Positions 1 to 7,832 of a stretch of DNA of 56,241 bases are shown here, in pieces. Origin of the DNA: an uncultured Butyrivibrio sp. (GTDB lineage Bacteria > Bacillota > Clostridia > Lachnospirales > Lachnospiraceae); contig CAMVNV010000006.1 of NCBI GenBank assembly GCA_947168935.1, forward strand, positions 1-56,241. Direction: 5' to 3'. Every line of letters begins with the position of its first letter. Position 1 is the stretch's first letter. The notes beneath the pieces were generated by a model. The model saw only the letters and a list, made by a program, of their open reading frames with translations, did not search any database and was not told the origin of the DNA. The translations under genes were made by a program, and so were the position numbers.

Positions 1-282
1 ATGCTTGATTATAAACTGGCGCAAGAAGGAATTACTCTTGTTAAGCAGAAGGAGAGTTATTCAAGCCAGACCAGTCCTTTAAGCCCTGATGTAGATAAAT
101 ATAATGCAGACAAACATAATCGTGTTAAACGTGGACTTTACAGAGATGGTTTATATTCATGGAACGCTGATTGTGTGGGAGCATATAATATCCTCAGATT
201 ATTTTTTGCTACACAAAAAATAGACGTCAGATTAGACCCTAAGTCTATTAAAGAACCATTTATTTCAAAAGTAGCTGCGTAA
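1..282 (+). CDS. TnpB-like RNA-guided nuclease (IS605 OrfB), C-terminal fragment
   Basis: Only the last 93 codons are in the window, so the real start is upstream. The C-terminal motif SWNADCVGAYNIL matches the conserved NAD.NGAYNI segment of TnpB, which carries the last RuvC acidic residue. The zinc-ribbon region ahead of it (SSQTSPLSPDV) lacks the usual CxxC pairs, as in a known subset of TnpB proteins. TnpB is an RNA-guided DNA endonuclease that helps keep the element at its donor site. The visible part has no frameshift. Whether the full gene is intact cannot be judged here. Confidence 0.85.
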   Translation: MLDYKLAQEGITLVKQKESYSSQTSPLSPDVDKYNADKHNRVKRGLYRDGLYSWNADCVGAYNILRLFFATQKIDVRLDPKSIKEPFISKVAA

Positions 283-375
283 AAAACAGTACTGGTGTTA
301 TGGACACACCCAAGACCTACACGGCGTCAGCTGTGCGCACTTGATGCTCGGTAATTCAATTACCGAGTAGTTCAC
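1..375 (+). mobile_element. IS200/IS605-family element, right-hand part only
   Basis: The first 375 bases hold the 3' end of a tnpB gene and about 90 bases of non-coding right end. The right end includes a perfect hairpin at 347-367 (8-bp arms CTCGGTAA/TTACCGAG). I place the element boundary near 375, after TTCAC (371-375), because the sequence from 376 on reads in frame as a radical-SAM protein. IS200/IS605 elements transpose as single strands, cleave next to short tetra- or pentanucleotides and leave no target duplication. The boundary is inferred; the left end lies outside the window. No tnpA is visible. Confidence 0.75.
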
Positions 376-391
376 AACCAAATGTCTGCAA
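230..391 (+). ncRNA. possible omega RNA (reRNA) at the tnpB 3' end
   Basis: In IS200/IS605 elements the TnpB guide RNA is made from the 3' part of tnpB and the right end, and its last 16-20 bases come from flanking DNA. Here the non-coding right end (283-375) contains the 8-bp hairpin at 347-367 and runs into the interrupted gene at 376. If the boundary is correct, the guide would be the bases from 376 to about 391-395. The 5' limit is a guess. This is inference from family architecture, not from a recognised covariance model. Confidence 0.35.
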
Positions 392-815
392 TACTAAAAG
401 ACGCCTTGAAGTTCTAAATATGATGCAGGAAAGGGGCATTCCAACCATTGTCTGGATCACTCCGATACTTCCTTTTATCAATGATACTGAAGAGAATGTA
501 CGGCAGATTCTGGAATCATGTGCCAAAGTCGGTGTTAAAGGAATCATTGACTTTGGTATGGGACTTACCCTTCGCGAAGGTGACAGAGAGTACTACTATG
601 AAGCTCTCGATAAGCATTTCCCTGGTATGAAAAAAAGATATATCGAAACCTACGGTAATGCCTACGATCTTCCAAGTCCTAATTCGCGTAAGCTCCAAGG
701 TATACTAAAAGAAATATGCAGGGATAATAATATGATGTACAAACCGGAGGACTGCTTCAGATATATGAATGAGTTTCCGGAGAAGTACAAGCAGCTGAGT
801 CTGTTTGATGTGTAG
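376..815 (+). pseudogene. radical-SAM SPL-type protein, C-terminal part, split by the IS element
   Basis: Reading in frame from 378 gives PNVCNTKRRLEVLNMM followed by RGIPTIVWITPILPFINDTEEN. This is typical of the C-terminal half of spore-photoproduct-lyase-like (SPL) radical-SAM proteins (EPNV...TK.R...L...GIP..VW.TPILPFINDTEENI). The frame stays open back through the element end, so the N-terminal half with the CxxxCxxC cluster is missing from this side. An internal ATG at 420 could start a 131-residue product, but that would lack the iron-sulfur and SAM site. I read it as a gene broken by the tnpB element. The other half should lie just left of the element. Confidence 0.75.
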
Positions 816-932
816 AGTATTTCATGACATTAGTTGTTATATTTATAATCGTTTTACAAAGTCATGAGATATATGCATGGTGCATTAGGTAATTGATCAC
901 ACATATTTAGCACAATGCAAAGGGGGGCGTAC

Positions 933-1688
933 ATGAAAGACTATACACAGCAGCACAAGCTTGCCTGGGAGTATGATGCTTATAATTTCTGGGTCAGGAC
1001 TTCAGGAACACCAGAGGAAAGAGCCAAAAAAGATGTGGAAAATCCCAAGAAAATGCTCAAATGGCATGCTAAGTATTTTGACAAGTTTGAAGGTGTAAAG
1101 GTTGCAAATATCTGCGGGTCCTGTGGCAAAAAAGCTATACCGCTTGCCCTTCTTGGAGCAGAAGTTACAGTATTTGATATCTCTGAAGACAATAAAAGAT
1201 ATGCCATGGAGACAGCAAAGGCAGCAGGCGTATCAATAGATTTTGAAGTATGTGACATCATGGAAATAGACATGGATAGATTTGAAGGATACTTTGACGT
1301 AGTCTTCATGGAAGGCGGAATCCTTCATTATTTCCACGATATAGACAAATTCATGGCTGTGATGAATGAACTTCTTAAAGCTGATGGTAAGATAATCTGC
1401 AGTGATTTCCATCCTTTTAATAAGATATCAGATGCGCTGAACTTCCAGCAGCCTACAAGAAGCTATTTTGACACATCAGTATTTGATGGGGAGATGGCTC
1501 ACGCAAGATTCTATGAGGATGAGATTAGGAAGAAGTTCCCCAAATGTCCCTATAGGAAGTACACCATAAGTGAGATCATCAATTCCATCATTGCAAATGG
1601 ATTTATACTTGAGAGATTTGATGAACAGCCATCATGGGAAAATGAAATGCTGCCTGGAGAGTTTGCAGCGATTGCGATTAAGAAATGA
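933..1688 (+). CDS. class I SAM-dependent methyltransferase
   Basis: 251 residues. A Rossmann-type motif I-like stretch (VANICGSCGKKAIPLALLGA) is followed by an acidic strand end (VTVFDIS), then FDVVFMEGGILHYF and a ...LKADGKIICSDFHPF segment, the usual order in small-molecule methyltransferases. The motif-I glycines are shifted compared with classical GCGTG. The start at 933 follows a strong AAGGGGGG site (919-926). An in-frame ATG at 915 lies upstream of that site and is less likely. The gene is 8 bases ahead of the Nudix gene and probably co-transcribed with it. The substrate is unknown. Confidence 0.8.
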   Translation: MKDYTQQHKLAWEYDAYNFWVRTSGTPEERAKKDVENPKKMLKWHAKYFDKFEGVKVANICGSCGKKAIPLALLGAEVTVFDISEDNKRYAMETAKAAGVSIDFEVCDIMEIDMDRFEGYFDVVFMEGGILHYFHDIDKFMAVMNELLKADGKIICSDFHPFNKISDALNFQQPTRSYFDTSVFDGEMAHARFYEDEIRKKFPKCPYRKYTISEIINSIIANGFILERFDEQPSWENEMLPGEFAAIAIKK

Positions 1689-1696
1689 GGGTATAA

Positions 1697-2245
1697 ATGG
1701 ATAACAATAAAGAATTATATATTGAACTTAAGGATGAAGAGTGGCCACTTACATATACTGATCATGATAGAAACATTGCAAGAGGTATAGTCTTTGATGA
1801 TGAAGGCAATTTCTATTTTGTAAGAGCAGACAGAGATGATGATTTTGGTAAGGCTATCATAATTGAGACTGCAGGCGGTGGTGTAGAGGCTAGAGAAGAC
1901 CTTGACATAGCAATCCGCAGAGAGCTAGGCGAAGAGCTTGGAGTAGAAGTCGATGTCATCTGTAAGATAGGAGTTGTAAGCGACTATTACAACCTTATCC
2001 ACAGGCACAACATCAACAACTACTTCCTCTGTAAAGCCAAGAACTTCGGCGACAAGCATCTGACCAGGGATGAGATTGAGGATTTCCACCTGTCTACTCT
2101 TAAGATAGGATATGAAGATGCCCTTGCAGAGTATGAGCTTAGACGACAGACACCGCTTGGAAGGCTTGTTGCAAACAGAGAAGTTCCAATTCTTAAGAGA
2201 GCAAAAGAGATAATTGATAGCATAGAGACAAAGTCCGTACATTAA
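1697..2245 (+). CDS. Nudix hydrolase
   Basis: 182 residues with a complete Nudix box, GGVEAREDLDIAIRRELGEE followed by LGV, matching GX5EX7REUXEEXGU. This box binds Mg2+ and cleaves a nucleoside diphosphate linked to another group. A GAGGG site sits just before the ATG. The region after the box (VVSDYYNLIHRHNINNYFLC) resembles sugar-nucleotide or oxidised-nucleotide Nudix enzymes, but the substrate cannot be told. It is probably an operon partner of the methyltransferase 8 bases upstream. Confidence 0.85.
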   Translation: MDNNKELYIELKDEEWPLTYTDHDRNIARGIVFDDEGNFYFVRADRDDDFGKAIIIETAGGGVEAREDLDIAIRRELGEELGVEVDVICKIGVVSDYYNLIHRHNINNYFLCKAKNFGDKHLTRDEIEDFHLSTLKIGYEDALAEYELRRQTPLGRLVANREVPILKRAKEIIDSIETKSVH

Positions 2246-2247
2246 AG

Positions 2248-2282
2248 TATACATTTTTGAGTCTTAGATTCAAAAATGTATA
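2248..2282. repeat. 35-bp palindromic repeat, copy 1
   Basis: The near-perfect palindrome has arms TATACATTTTTGA and TCAAAAATGTATA (13 bp) around a 9-base centre. A second copy with 30 of 35 identical positions lies at 17349-17383. Copy 1 sits between the Nudix stop and the ANT(6) gene start. It has no T-tract on either side, so a simple terminator role is not obvious. Confidence 0.7.
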
Positions 2283-2334
2283 TGTACTAACAACATCGTG
2301 TAATACAGCACCAAAAAGGGAAGGCAGGACACTA

Positions 2335-3207
2335 ATGCGAAACGAAAAAGAGATGATGAATCTGATCATGAATACCGCACGCGAAGATGATCGTGTCCGT
2401 GCGGTATACATGAACGGATCAAGAACTAATCCAAACGCACCAAAAGATATTTTTCAGGATTATGACATTGTATATGTGGTTAAAGAGACTGCGTCTTTTA
2501 TCAAGGACAAAGAATGGATAAAGCGTTTTGGCGATATCCTCTTTATGCAGTATCCTGATGAAAGCCCGGATTATCCAAGCGACGTGGACAAATCCTACGC
2601 ATGGCTCATGGTCTTCACAGATGGTAATCGACTTGATCTTACGGTAAAAGAGATATCTCATGCCAAGGAGAATGTGGTAGAAGATAGCCTTTGTATAATC
2701 CTTTTGGATAAAGACGGGATACTGCCACAGATCCCGGAATCATCAGAAGAATCATACCTTGTAAAAAGACCATCGCAGGCCCAGTTTGCGGCAACCTGCA
2801 ATGAGTTTTGGTGGTGCCTTAATAATATAGCCAAAGGACTGTGGAGAGAGGAAGTAACCTACGCGCAGGATATGCTTAACTTCGTGGTAAGAAAGCAGCT
2901 TGAAAAACTGCTTTCATGGAAGATCGGCCTTATGACTGATTTTACTGTCAGCGTTGGAAAGTCAGGAAAGTACATGCACAAGTGGCTTTCCAAAGAAGAA
3001 TGGGATACATATCTTAAGACGTTCTGCTGCGCAGATGTAGATTCCATGTGGGATTCTGTAGATATAATGTGCAAGCTTTTTGTTGATACAGCAAAGTATG
3101 TAGCTGAAAAAGGCGGCTACGTATTTAATCAGGAAGAAGCCGATAACTGCCTTTTATTCCTTAAAAAGGTCAGGACGCTTAGCGCAGATGCTGACAGCGT
3201 ACTGTGA
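2335..3207 (+). CDS. aminoglycoside 6-adenylyltransferase-like nucleotidyltransferase
   Basis: 290 residues, the usual size of AadK/ANT(6). The N-terminus has the nucleotidyltransferase signature: VRAVYMNGSRTNPNAPKD, then the metal-binding pair in FQDYDIVYVV, then NRLDLTV. The C-terminal half has the helical substrate domain (CNEFWWCLNNIAKGLWREE). ANT(6) enzymes adenylate streptomycin at the 6-hydroxyl. Many chromosomal homologues in Firmicutes have not been shown to confer resistance. The ATG at 2335 follows AAGGCAGGAC. A TTG at 2257 lies inside the palindromic repeat and is unlikely. Confidence 0.85.
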   Translation: MRNEKEMMNLIMNTAREDDRVRAVYMNGSRTNPNAPKDIFQDYDIVYVVKETASFIKDKEWIKRFGDILFMQYPDESPDYPSDVDKSYAWLMVFTDGNRLDLTVKEISHAKENVVEDSLCIILLDKDGILPQIPESSEESYLVKRPSQAQFAATCNEFWWCLNNIAKGLWREEVTYAQDMLNFVVRKQLEKLLSWKIGLMTDFTVSVGKSGKYMHKWLSKEEWDTYLKTFCCADVDSMWDSVDIMCKLFVDTAKYVAEKGGYVFNQEEADNCLLFLKKVRTLSADADSVL

Positions 3208-3268
3208 AATTAAATAATCAGTGAAAAATGCAATCTCATTTTGATCGTGAAATCATAAATAAATGTCA

Positions 3269-3298
3269 TTGACAATTATCAGCTGACTATTTTATACT
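3269..3298 (+). promoter_or_regulatory. sigma-A promoter of the riboflavin operon
   Basis: TTGACA at 3269-3274, an 18-base spacer and TATACT at 3293-3298. Transcription would start near 3305, about 40 bases ahead of the FMN aptamer. Confidence 0.85.
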
Positions 3299-3344
3299 TA
3301 GCGAAGTGAGCGAAAGCTAACTTTCAAAATTAAATAAAACTAAT

Positions 3345-3455
3345 ATTACTTCGGGGCTGGGTGCAATTCCCAACCGGCGGTATAGCCCGCGAGCCAATAG
3401 GCATGATCCGGTGAGATTCCGGGGCCGACAGTAAAGTCTGGATGAGAGAAGTGAG
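3345..3455 (+). ncRNA. FMN riboswitch aptamer (RFN element)
   Basis: All conserved RFN blocks are present in order: CTTCGGGGCTGGGTG, AATTCCCAACCGGCGGTAT, CCGCGAGCC, GATCCGGTGAGATTCCGG, GGCCGACAGTAAAGTC and GGATGAGAGAAG. The P1 stem closes between ACTTC (3348-3352) and GAAGT (3448-3452). FMN binding would favour the terminator downstream and switch off ribD-ribE-ribBA-ribH. Confidence 0.97.
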
Positions 3456-3520
3456 ATTACCGTTATGCTAAGATGATATCTATACTAAATAGATATCTAT
3501 CCTGCAAATGATAGATGGTG

Positions 3521-3556
3521 ATGTGTCTCTTTCCGAAGGGGCACATTTTTTATTTG
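3521..3556 (+). terminator. riboswitch expression-platform terminator
   Basis: An 11-bp hairpin (ATGTGTCTCTT, loop TCCG, AAGGGGCACAT, with G:U pairs) at 3521-3546 is followed at once by TTTTTTATTT. It sits between the FMN aptamer and ribD. The region 3556-3680 up to the ribD Shine-Dalgarno shows nothing else recognisable. Confidence 0.85.
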
Positions 3557-3693
3557 GCAGAGGATATGACAAGGTCAGATCCAAAAGCTATTGAAGCATC
3601 TAAAATGTGCAGTCTTAGTATTATCTAAAGATGATTCTTCCAATTCATTTTCAAACTTCCCACAATAAAACCCCGAACTAAAAAGGGGGACAT

Positions 3694-4839
3694 TTGAAAA
3701 AAGATATTTTAGATCCTTTATACATGAGACGAGCAATAGAGCTTGCTCTTACAGCTAAAGGTCATACTAATCCAAATCCACTTGTTGGCGCTGTTATCGT
3801 CAAGGATGGAAAGATTATAGGTGAAGGCTGTCATCAAAAATATGGCGCTCTTCACGCTGAGAGAAATGCAATTAAAAGCCTTAGTGAAAGTGCGCAGGGA
3901 GCGACCATATACGTAACACTTGAGCCTTGCTGTCACTATGGAAAGCAGCCTCCATGTACCCTTGCGATATTAGAAGCTGGGATCAGCAGAGTTGTTATAG
4001 GATCAAGAGATCCTAATCCGCTGGTATCAGGTAAGGGAACTGCATATCTTCGTGAGCACGGAATTGAAGTTATTGAAGACTATCTTAAAGATGAGTGTGA
4101 TGAGATCAATCCTGTCTTTTTTCATTATATTTCTAAAAAAGAGCCTTACGTAGCTTTAAAGTACGCCATGACAGCAGATGGAAGGATAGCTACTGACAAG
4201 GGAAGCTCTAAGTGGATTACAGGTGAAAGTGCAAGGACTTATGTACATGAACTAAGGTCATACTACACAGGCATTCTTGCTGGTATCGGCACGGTTCTTG
4301 CGGATGATCCTCTTCTTACCTGCAGGATTCCGGATAGAAGAAATCCGGTAAGGATTGTAATGGACAGTCATTTAAGCATCCCTCTTGACTGCAATCTTGT
4401 TAAAACAGCAGACAAGGGAACTGTGATAGTGGCATGTCTTGATGAGTATACAAATGGTAATAACGAAGAAAAGGTATCAAGCCTTAGAAAGCACGGAGTG
4501 CAGGTTATTGGTGTATCTCCGGATTCTAAGGGTCAGCACATATGTGTAAACGACCTTCTTAAAAAGCTTGGAAGCATGCAGATAGATGGAATCCTTGTTG
4601 AAGGCGGTAAGCACATCAATGCTTCCTTCTTGTCTGCAGGCAAGGTCAATAAGATTCATACATTTGTGGGTTCCCAGATAGTTGGAGGAAGGGGATCTTT
4701 TACCCCTGTTGATGAGATGGGAATCGAGGAGATGAAAGATAGTATCAGGCTTTCAAGGCCAAAGGTTAGAGCTTTTGATACAGATATACTTATTGAATAC
4801 GACGTTGATAAGCCAAAGAAGATCAAAGTTAAAGTTTAA
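3694..4839 (+). CDS. ribD: bifunctional riboflavin deaminase/reductase
   Basis: 381 residues. The N-terminal CMP/dCMP-deaminase-type domain carries the zinc site HAE (H54, E56) and PCCHYGKQPPC (C79, C88). The C-terminal reductase domain has KYAMTADGRIATDKGSSKWITG and a VEGG motif. It converts diaminohydroxyribosylaminopyrimidine phosphate to the ribitylamino-uracil phosphate. The TTG start at 3694 follows AGGGGGA (3684-3690) directly. The next ATG is codon 11 and has no good site. First gene of the riboflavin operon. Confidence 0.96.
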   Translation: MKKDILDPLYMRRAIELALTAKGHTNPNPLVGAVIVKDGKIIGEGCHQKYGALHAERNAIKSLSESAQGATIYVTLEPCCHYGKQPPCTLAILEAGISRVVIGSRDPNPLVSGKGTAYLREHGIEVIEDYLKDECDEINPVFFHYISKKEPYVALKYAMTADGRIATDKGSSKWITGESARTYVHELRSYYTGILAGIGTVLADDPLLTCRIPDRRNPVRIVMDSHLSIPLDCNLVKTADKGTVIVACLDEYTNGNNEEKVSSLRKHGVQVIGVSPDSKGQHICVNDLLKKLGSMQIDGILVEGGKHINASFLSAGKVNKIHTFVGSQIVGGRGSFTPVDEMGIEEMKDSIRLSRPKVRAFDTDILIEYDVDKPKKIKVKV

Positions 4840-4859
4840 GAATATTAAAGGTATATATC

Positions 4860-5495
4860 ATGTTTACAGGAATCATAGAAGAAAAGGGAAAGCTATTAAA
4901 TAAGCACCTTCAAGGCAGCAGCTCTTTTATCAAAATAGGAGCATCCAGGGTTTTAGAAGGTACCAAAATAGGAGACAGCATCGCAGTTAACGGAGTATGT
5001 CTTACTGTTACAGCTATGGACGATACCTCTTTTACCGCAGATGTAATGCCGGAGACACTTCGAAGGACCAATCTTGGAGACCTTTATTCCATGGCAGAGG
5101 TCAATCTTGAAAGAGCCATGGCAGCAGATGGAAGGTTCGGAGGCCATATAGTAAGCGGCCACATAGACGGAACAGGAACCATCATTTCAATGGAGCACGA
5201 AGGCAATGCAGTAGTTGTAACTATTGGGGCTAAGCCTGAAATCCTAGATCTCATCATAGAGAAAGGGTCTATCTGCATAGACGGGATCAGTCTTACTGTC
5301 GTATCTGTAACCAGGGAGAGCTTTGGCGTATCAGTAATCCCTCATACAGGGTGCGAGACAACGCTCCTTGATAAGAAAAGAGGAGACAAGGTCAATCTGG
5401 AAAATGATGTGATAGCTAAATATGTGCAAAAGCTCTTAGGGGCAACTAAAGAATCCGGAATAACCATGGATTTTCTGGCAGAGCATGGATTTTGA
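4860..5495 (+). CDS. ribE: riboflavin synthase, alpha chain
   Basis: 211 residues, beginning MFTGIIEEKG as nearly all riboflavin synthases do. Two tandem lumazine-binding barrel domains are visible: SIAVNGVCLTV in the first (about 1-95) and SICIDGISLTV in the second (about 96-200), plus GGHIVSGHIDGTG. The enzyme dismutates two 6,7-dimethyl-8-ribityllumazine molecules to riboflavin. It lies 20 bases after ribD. In Bacillus nomenclature the same gene is also called ribC or ribB. Confidence 0.96.
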   Translation: MFTGIIEEKGKLLNKHLQGSSSFIKIGASRVLEGTKIGDSIAVNGVCLTVTAMDDTSFTADVMPETLRRTNLGDLYSMAEVNLERAMAADGRFGGHIVSGHIDGTGTIISMEHEGNAVVVTIGAKPEILDLIIEKGSICIDGISLTVVSVTRESFGVSVIPHTGCETTLLDKKRGDKVNLENDVIAKYVQKLLGATKESGITMDFLAEHGF

Positions 5496-5560
5496 CATAT
5501 GAAGTAAAGTGAAAAAACAATGATCAATTTTGGGAAAAAAGGATCAGGAAGGGAACGATC

Positions 5561-6805
5561 ATGAATAATAATTTTGATAAAGAGTCTGTAGAACAGGCTT
5601 TAGAAGATCTTAAAAACGGGAAGATAATCGTGGTTACAGATGACGATGACAGAGAAAACGAAGGAGATCTCATCTGTGCAGCTCAGTTTGCAACACCTGA
5701 AAATCTCAACTTCATGGCAAGTGTTGGCAAGGGTCTTATATGCATGCCCATGAGCAGCGAGCTTGCAACTAAGCTTCAGATCCCAATGATGGTCACTAAC
5801 AACACAGATAATCACGAGACAGCCTTTACAGTATCCATCGACCATGTTGATACAAGCACAGGAATATCAGCATATGACAGATCCCTTACAGCAATGAAGG
5901 TAGTATCTGATGATGCCAGCGCTCTTGATTTCAGAAGACCTGGTCATATGTTTCCTCTTGTTGCAAGAAAGGGAGGAGTCCTTGTAAGAAACGGACACAC
6001 AGAGGCAACAGTTGATTTTATGCGCCTTGCAGGACTTAAAGAGTGCGGTCTTTGCTGCGAGATAATGCAGGACGATGGCCATATGATGAGAACAGAAGAT
6101 CTTAAAAAGCTTGCTGCTGATAACGGCCTTACTTTTACAACCATCAAGGATCTTCAGGACTATATCAGAATAAATGAAAAGCACGTGGTTAGAGAAGCGT
6201 CCGTAAATCTTCCAACAGAATTTGGAATGTTCAAGGCATATGGCTATGTCAGCGACATCACTGGTGAGCATCACATAGCACTTGTTAAGGGTGATATTGG
6301 TGATGGAAAAGACGTCCTTTGCAGAGTTCATTCAGAGTGCCTTACAGGAGACGTGTTTGGTTCACTTCGCTGTGACTGTGGTAAACAGCTCTCAGCAGCT
6401 CTTTCACAGATAGAAAAAGAAGGCAGAGGAATCCTTCTGTATATGCGTCAGGAAGGAAGAGGAATAGGCCTTATCAACAAGCTTAAAGCCTATGAACTTC
6501 AGGAGCAGGGAAGAGATACAGTAGAAGCCAACCTTGAGCTTGGCTTTGCCCCTGACCTTCGCGAGTACTGGGTAGGAGCTCAGATATTAAGAGACCTTGG
6601 AGTAAAGACCATAAACCTTCTTACCAACAACCCAAGCAAGGTTTACGGACTTGATGGACTGGGACTCAAGATAGAAAAGAGAGTTCCGATAGAGATCGAA
6701 GCTCAGAAGTATGATGAATTCTATATGCTCACCAAGGAAAAGAAAATGGGACATATTTTCCTGAACGAGAGTACCAAGAAGATTCAGCCAAGAAGTGCGG
6801 TATAA
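5561..6805 (+). CDS. ribBA: bifunctional DHBP synthase / GTP cyclohydrolase II
   Basis: 414 residues. The N-terminal 3,4-dihydroxy-2-butanone-4-phosphate synthase domain has [10 protein letters not shown], the RPGHMFPL motif and GHTEATVD. The C-terminal GTP cyclohydrolase II domain has the zinc cysteines in [18 protein letters not shown] and the catalytic segment [10 protein letters not shown]. The enzyme supplies both precursors of lumazine. Residues of both active sites are intact, so both activities are expected. It lies 65 bases after ribE with an AGGAAGGG site. Confidence 0.97.
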   Translation: MNNNFDKESVEQALEDLKNGKIIVVTDDDDRENEGDLICAAQFATPENLNFMASVGKGLICMPMSSELATKLQIPMMVTNNTDNHETAFTVSIDHVDTSTGISAYDRSLTAMKVVSDDASALDFRRPGHMFPLVARKGGVLVRNGHTEATVDFMRLAGLKECGLCCEIMQDDGHMMRTEDLKKLAADNGLTFTTIKDLQDYIRINEKHVVREASVNLPTEFGMFKAYGYVSDITGEHHIALVKGDIGDGKDVLCRVHSECLTGDVFGSLRCDCGKQLSAALSQIEKEGRGILLYMRQEGRGIGLINKLKAYELQEQGRDTVEANLELGFAPDLREYWVGAQILRDLGVKTINLLTNNPSKVYGLDGLGLKIEKRVPIEIEAQKYDEFYMLTKEKKMGHIFLNESTKKIQPRSAV

Positions 6806-6953
6806 GAGAAGCTATAAAAGAAGTGAGAACAGTGATAACCAAATTGATATAAAGGATAGCATAACTATTATTCTGAGGTAGTAATAGAGATATGAAATGA
6901 TTATCAAACAAAAATAAATTAAACAATTAGTATAAAAAAGGGAGATAAAGAAC

Positions 6954-7424
6954 ATGAGTACAAAATTACTTGAAGGAAAACTTGTAGCAAAAGAAGGAAT
7001 GAAGGTAGGTATCGTTGCATCAAGATTTAACGAGATCATCGTTAATAAGCTTGTAGGCGGAGCAGTAGACGGTCTTAGAAGACACGGAGTTGAGGAAGAA
7101 AATATTGCTCTTGCCTGGGTACCAGGCGCTTTTGAGATTCCTCTTATCGCTCAGAAGATGGCAGCAAGCGGCAAGTACGATGCTGTTATCGCAGTAGGAG
7201 CTGTAATAAGAGGCTCAACATCACACTATGATTATGTATGTAATGAAGTATCTAAGGGAGTTGCACAGACAAGTCTTTCAACAGGAGTACCTGTACTCTT
7301 TGGAGTTATCACAACTGAGAATATCGAACAGGCAATCGAAAGAGCCGGTTCTAAAGCAGGTAATAAGGGATATGACTGCGCACTTGCAGCTATAGAAATG
7401 GTAAACCTTGTAGATCAGATTTAA
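6954..7424 (+). CDS. ribH: lumazine synthase (beta chain)
   Basis: 156 residues. It has the family motifs [45 protein letters not shown] and the late [12 protein letters not shown]. It condenses ribitylaminouracil with DHBP to the lumazine, normally as a hollow icosahedral or pentameric assembly. Last gene of the operon, 148 bases after ribBA with its own GGGAG site. It converges with the zinc-ribbon gene with only 9 bases between stops. Confidence 0.97.
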   Translation: MSTKLLEGKLVAKEGMKVGIVASRFNEIIVNKLVGGAVDGLRRHGVEEENIALAWVPGAFEIPLIAQKMAASGKYDAVIAVGAVIRGSTSHYDYVCNEVSKGVAQTSLSTGVPVLFGVITTENIEQAIERAGSKAGNKGYDCALAAIEMVNLVDQI

Positions 7425-7433
7425 TTCATAAAT

Positions 7434-7817
7434 CTAGTCCCATAGTCCCGTAAGTTCAGATGAAAGCCTTAAATGACCGCATTTAGGACATTTGCACGTT
7501 GTTATATTATTACCAATTATATTTACATCATTATTACCGCAGCTTGAACAGGCTGCGGTATATTTTTTTGAAGTATCAAGGTCTTCAAGAACTGCAACAG
7601 ATACCATCTTGCCGCATTTATTACATACAGCGGTTTCGTAGGAGAAGGTAAAATGAGGCATATCCTGACCTTCAAAATTCTTTTTTATCTCATCCGCTAT
7701 ATCTTTTGAAAAGTCACTAAGGCAGTATTCCAGACTACAATGAAGCATCCCCATACCAGTCTTAACATTCCAGGATGCGCCGCATTTTTTACATGAGATC
7801 TTGATCATATTACCCAT
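7434..7817 (-). CDS. zinc-ribbon protein, function unknown
   Basis: 127 residues with four CxxC-type pairs: CKKC near the start, CNKC and CSSC in the middle, CPKC near the end. This suggests two zinc ribbons, one possibly nested in the other. No signal peptide or membrane segment is present. It starts 15 bases after the flagellinolysin stop with a GAGG site, so it is probably translated from the same message. No family is recognised. Confidence 0.7.
   Translation of the reverse strand: MGNMIKISCKKCGASWNVKTGMGMLHCSLEYCLSDFSKDIADEIKKNFEGQDMPHFTFSYETAVCNKCGKMVSVAVLEDLDTSKKYTAACSSCGNNDVNIIGNNITTCKCPKCGHLRLSSELTGLWD
7535..7569 (+). terminator. rib operon terminator, inside the convergent gene
   Basis: The perfect hairpin TACCGCAGC / GCTGCGGTA (7535-7560) is followed on the + strand by TATTTTTTT. 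It lies about 110 bases past the ribH stop, inside the zinc-ribbon coding sequence on the other strand. The C/G-rich arm therefore also encodes part of that protein. Confidence 0.75.
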
Positions 7818-7832
7818 AATAATCCTCTATTC

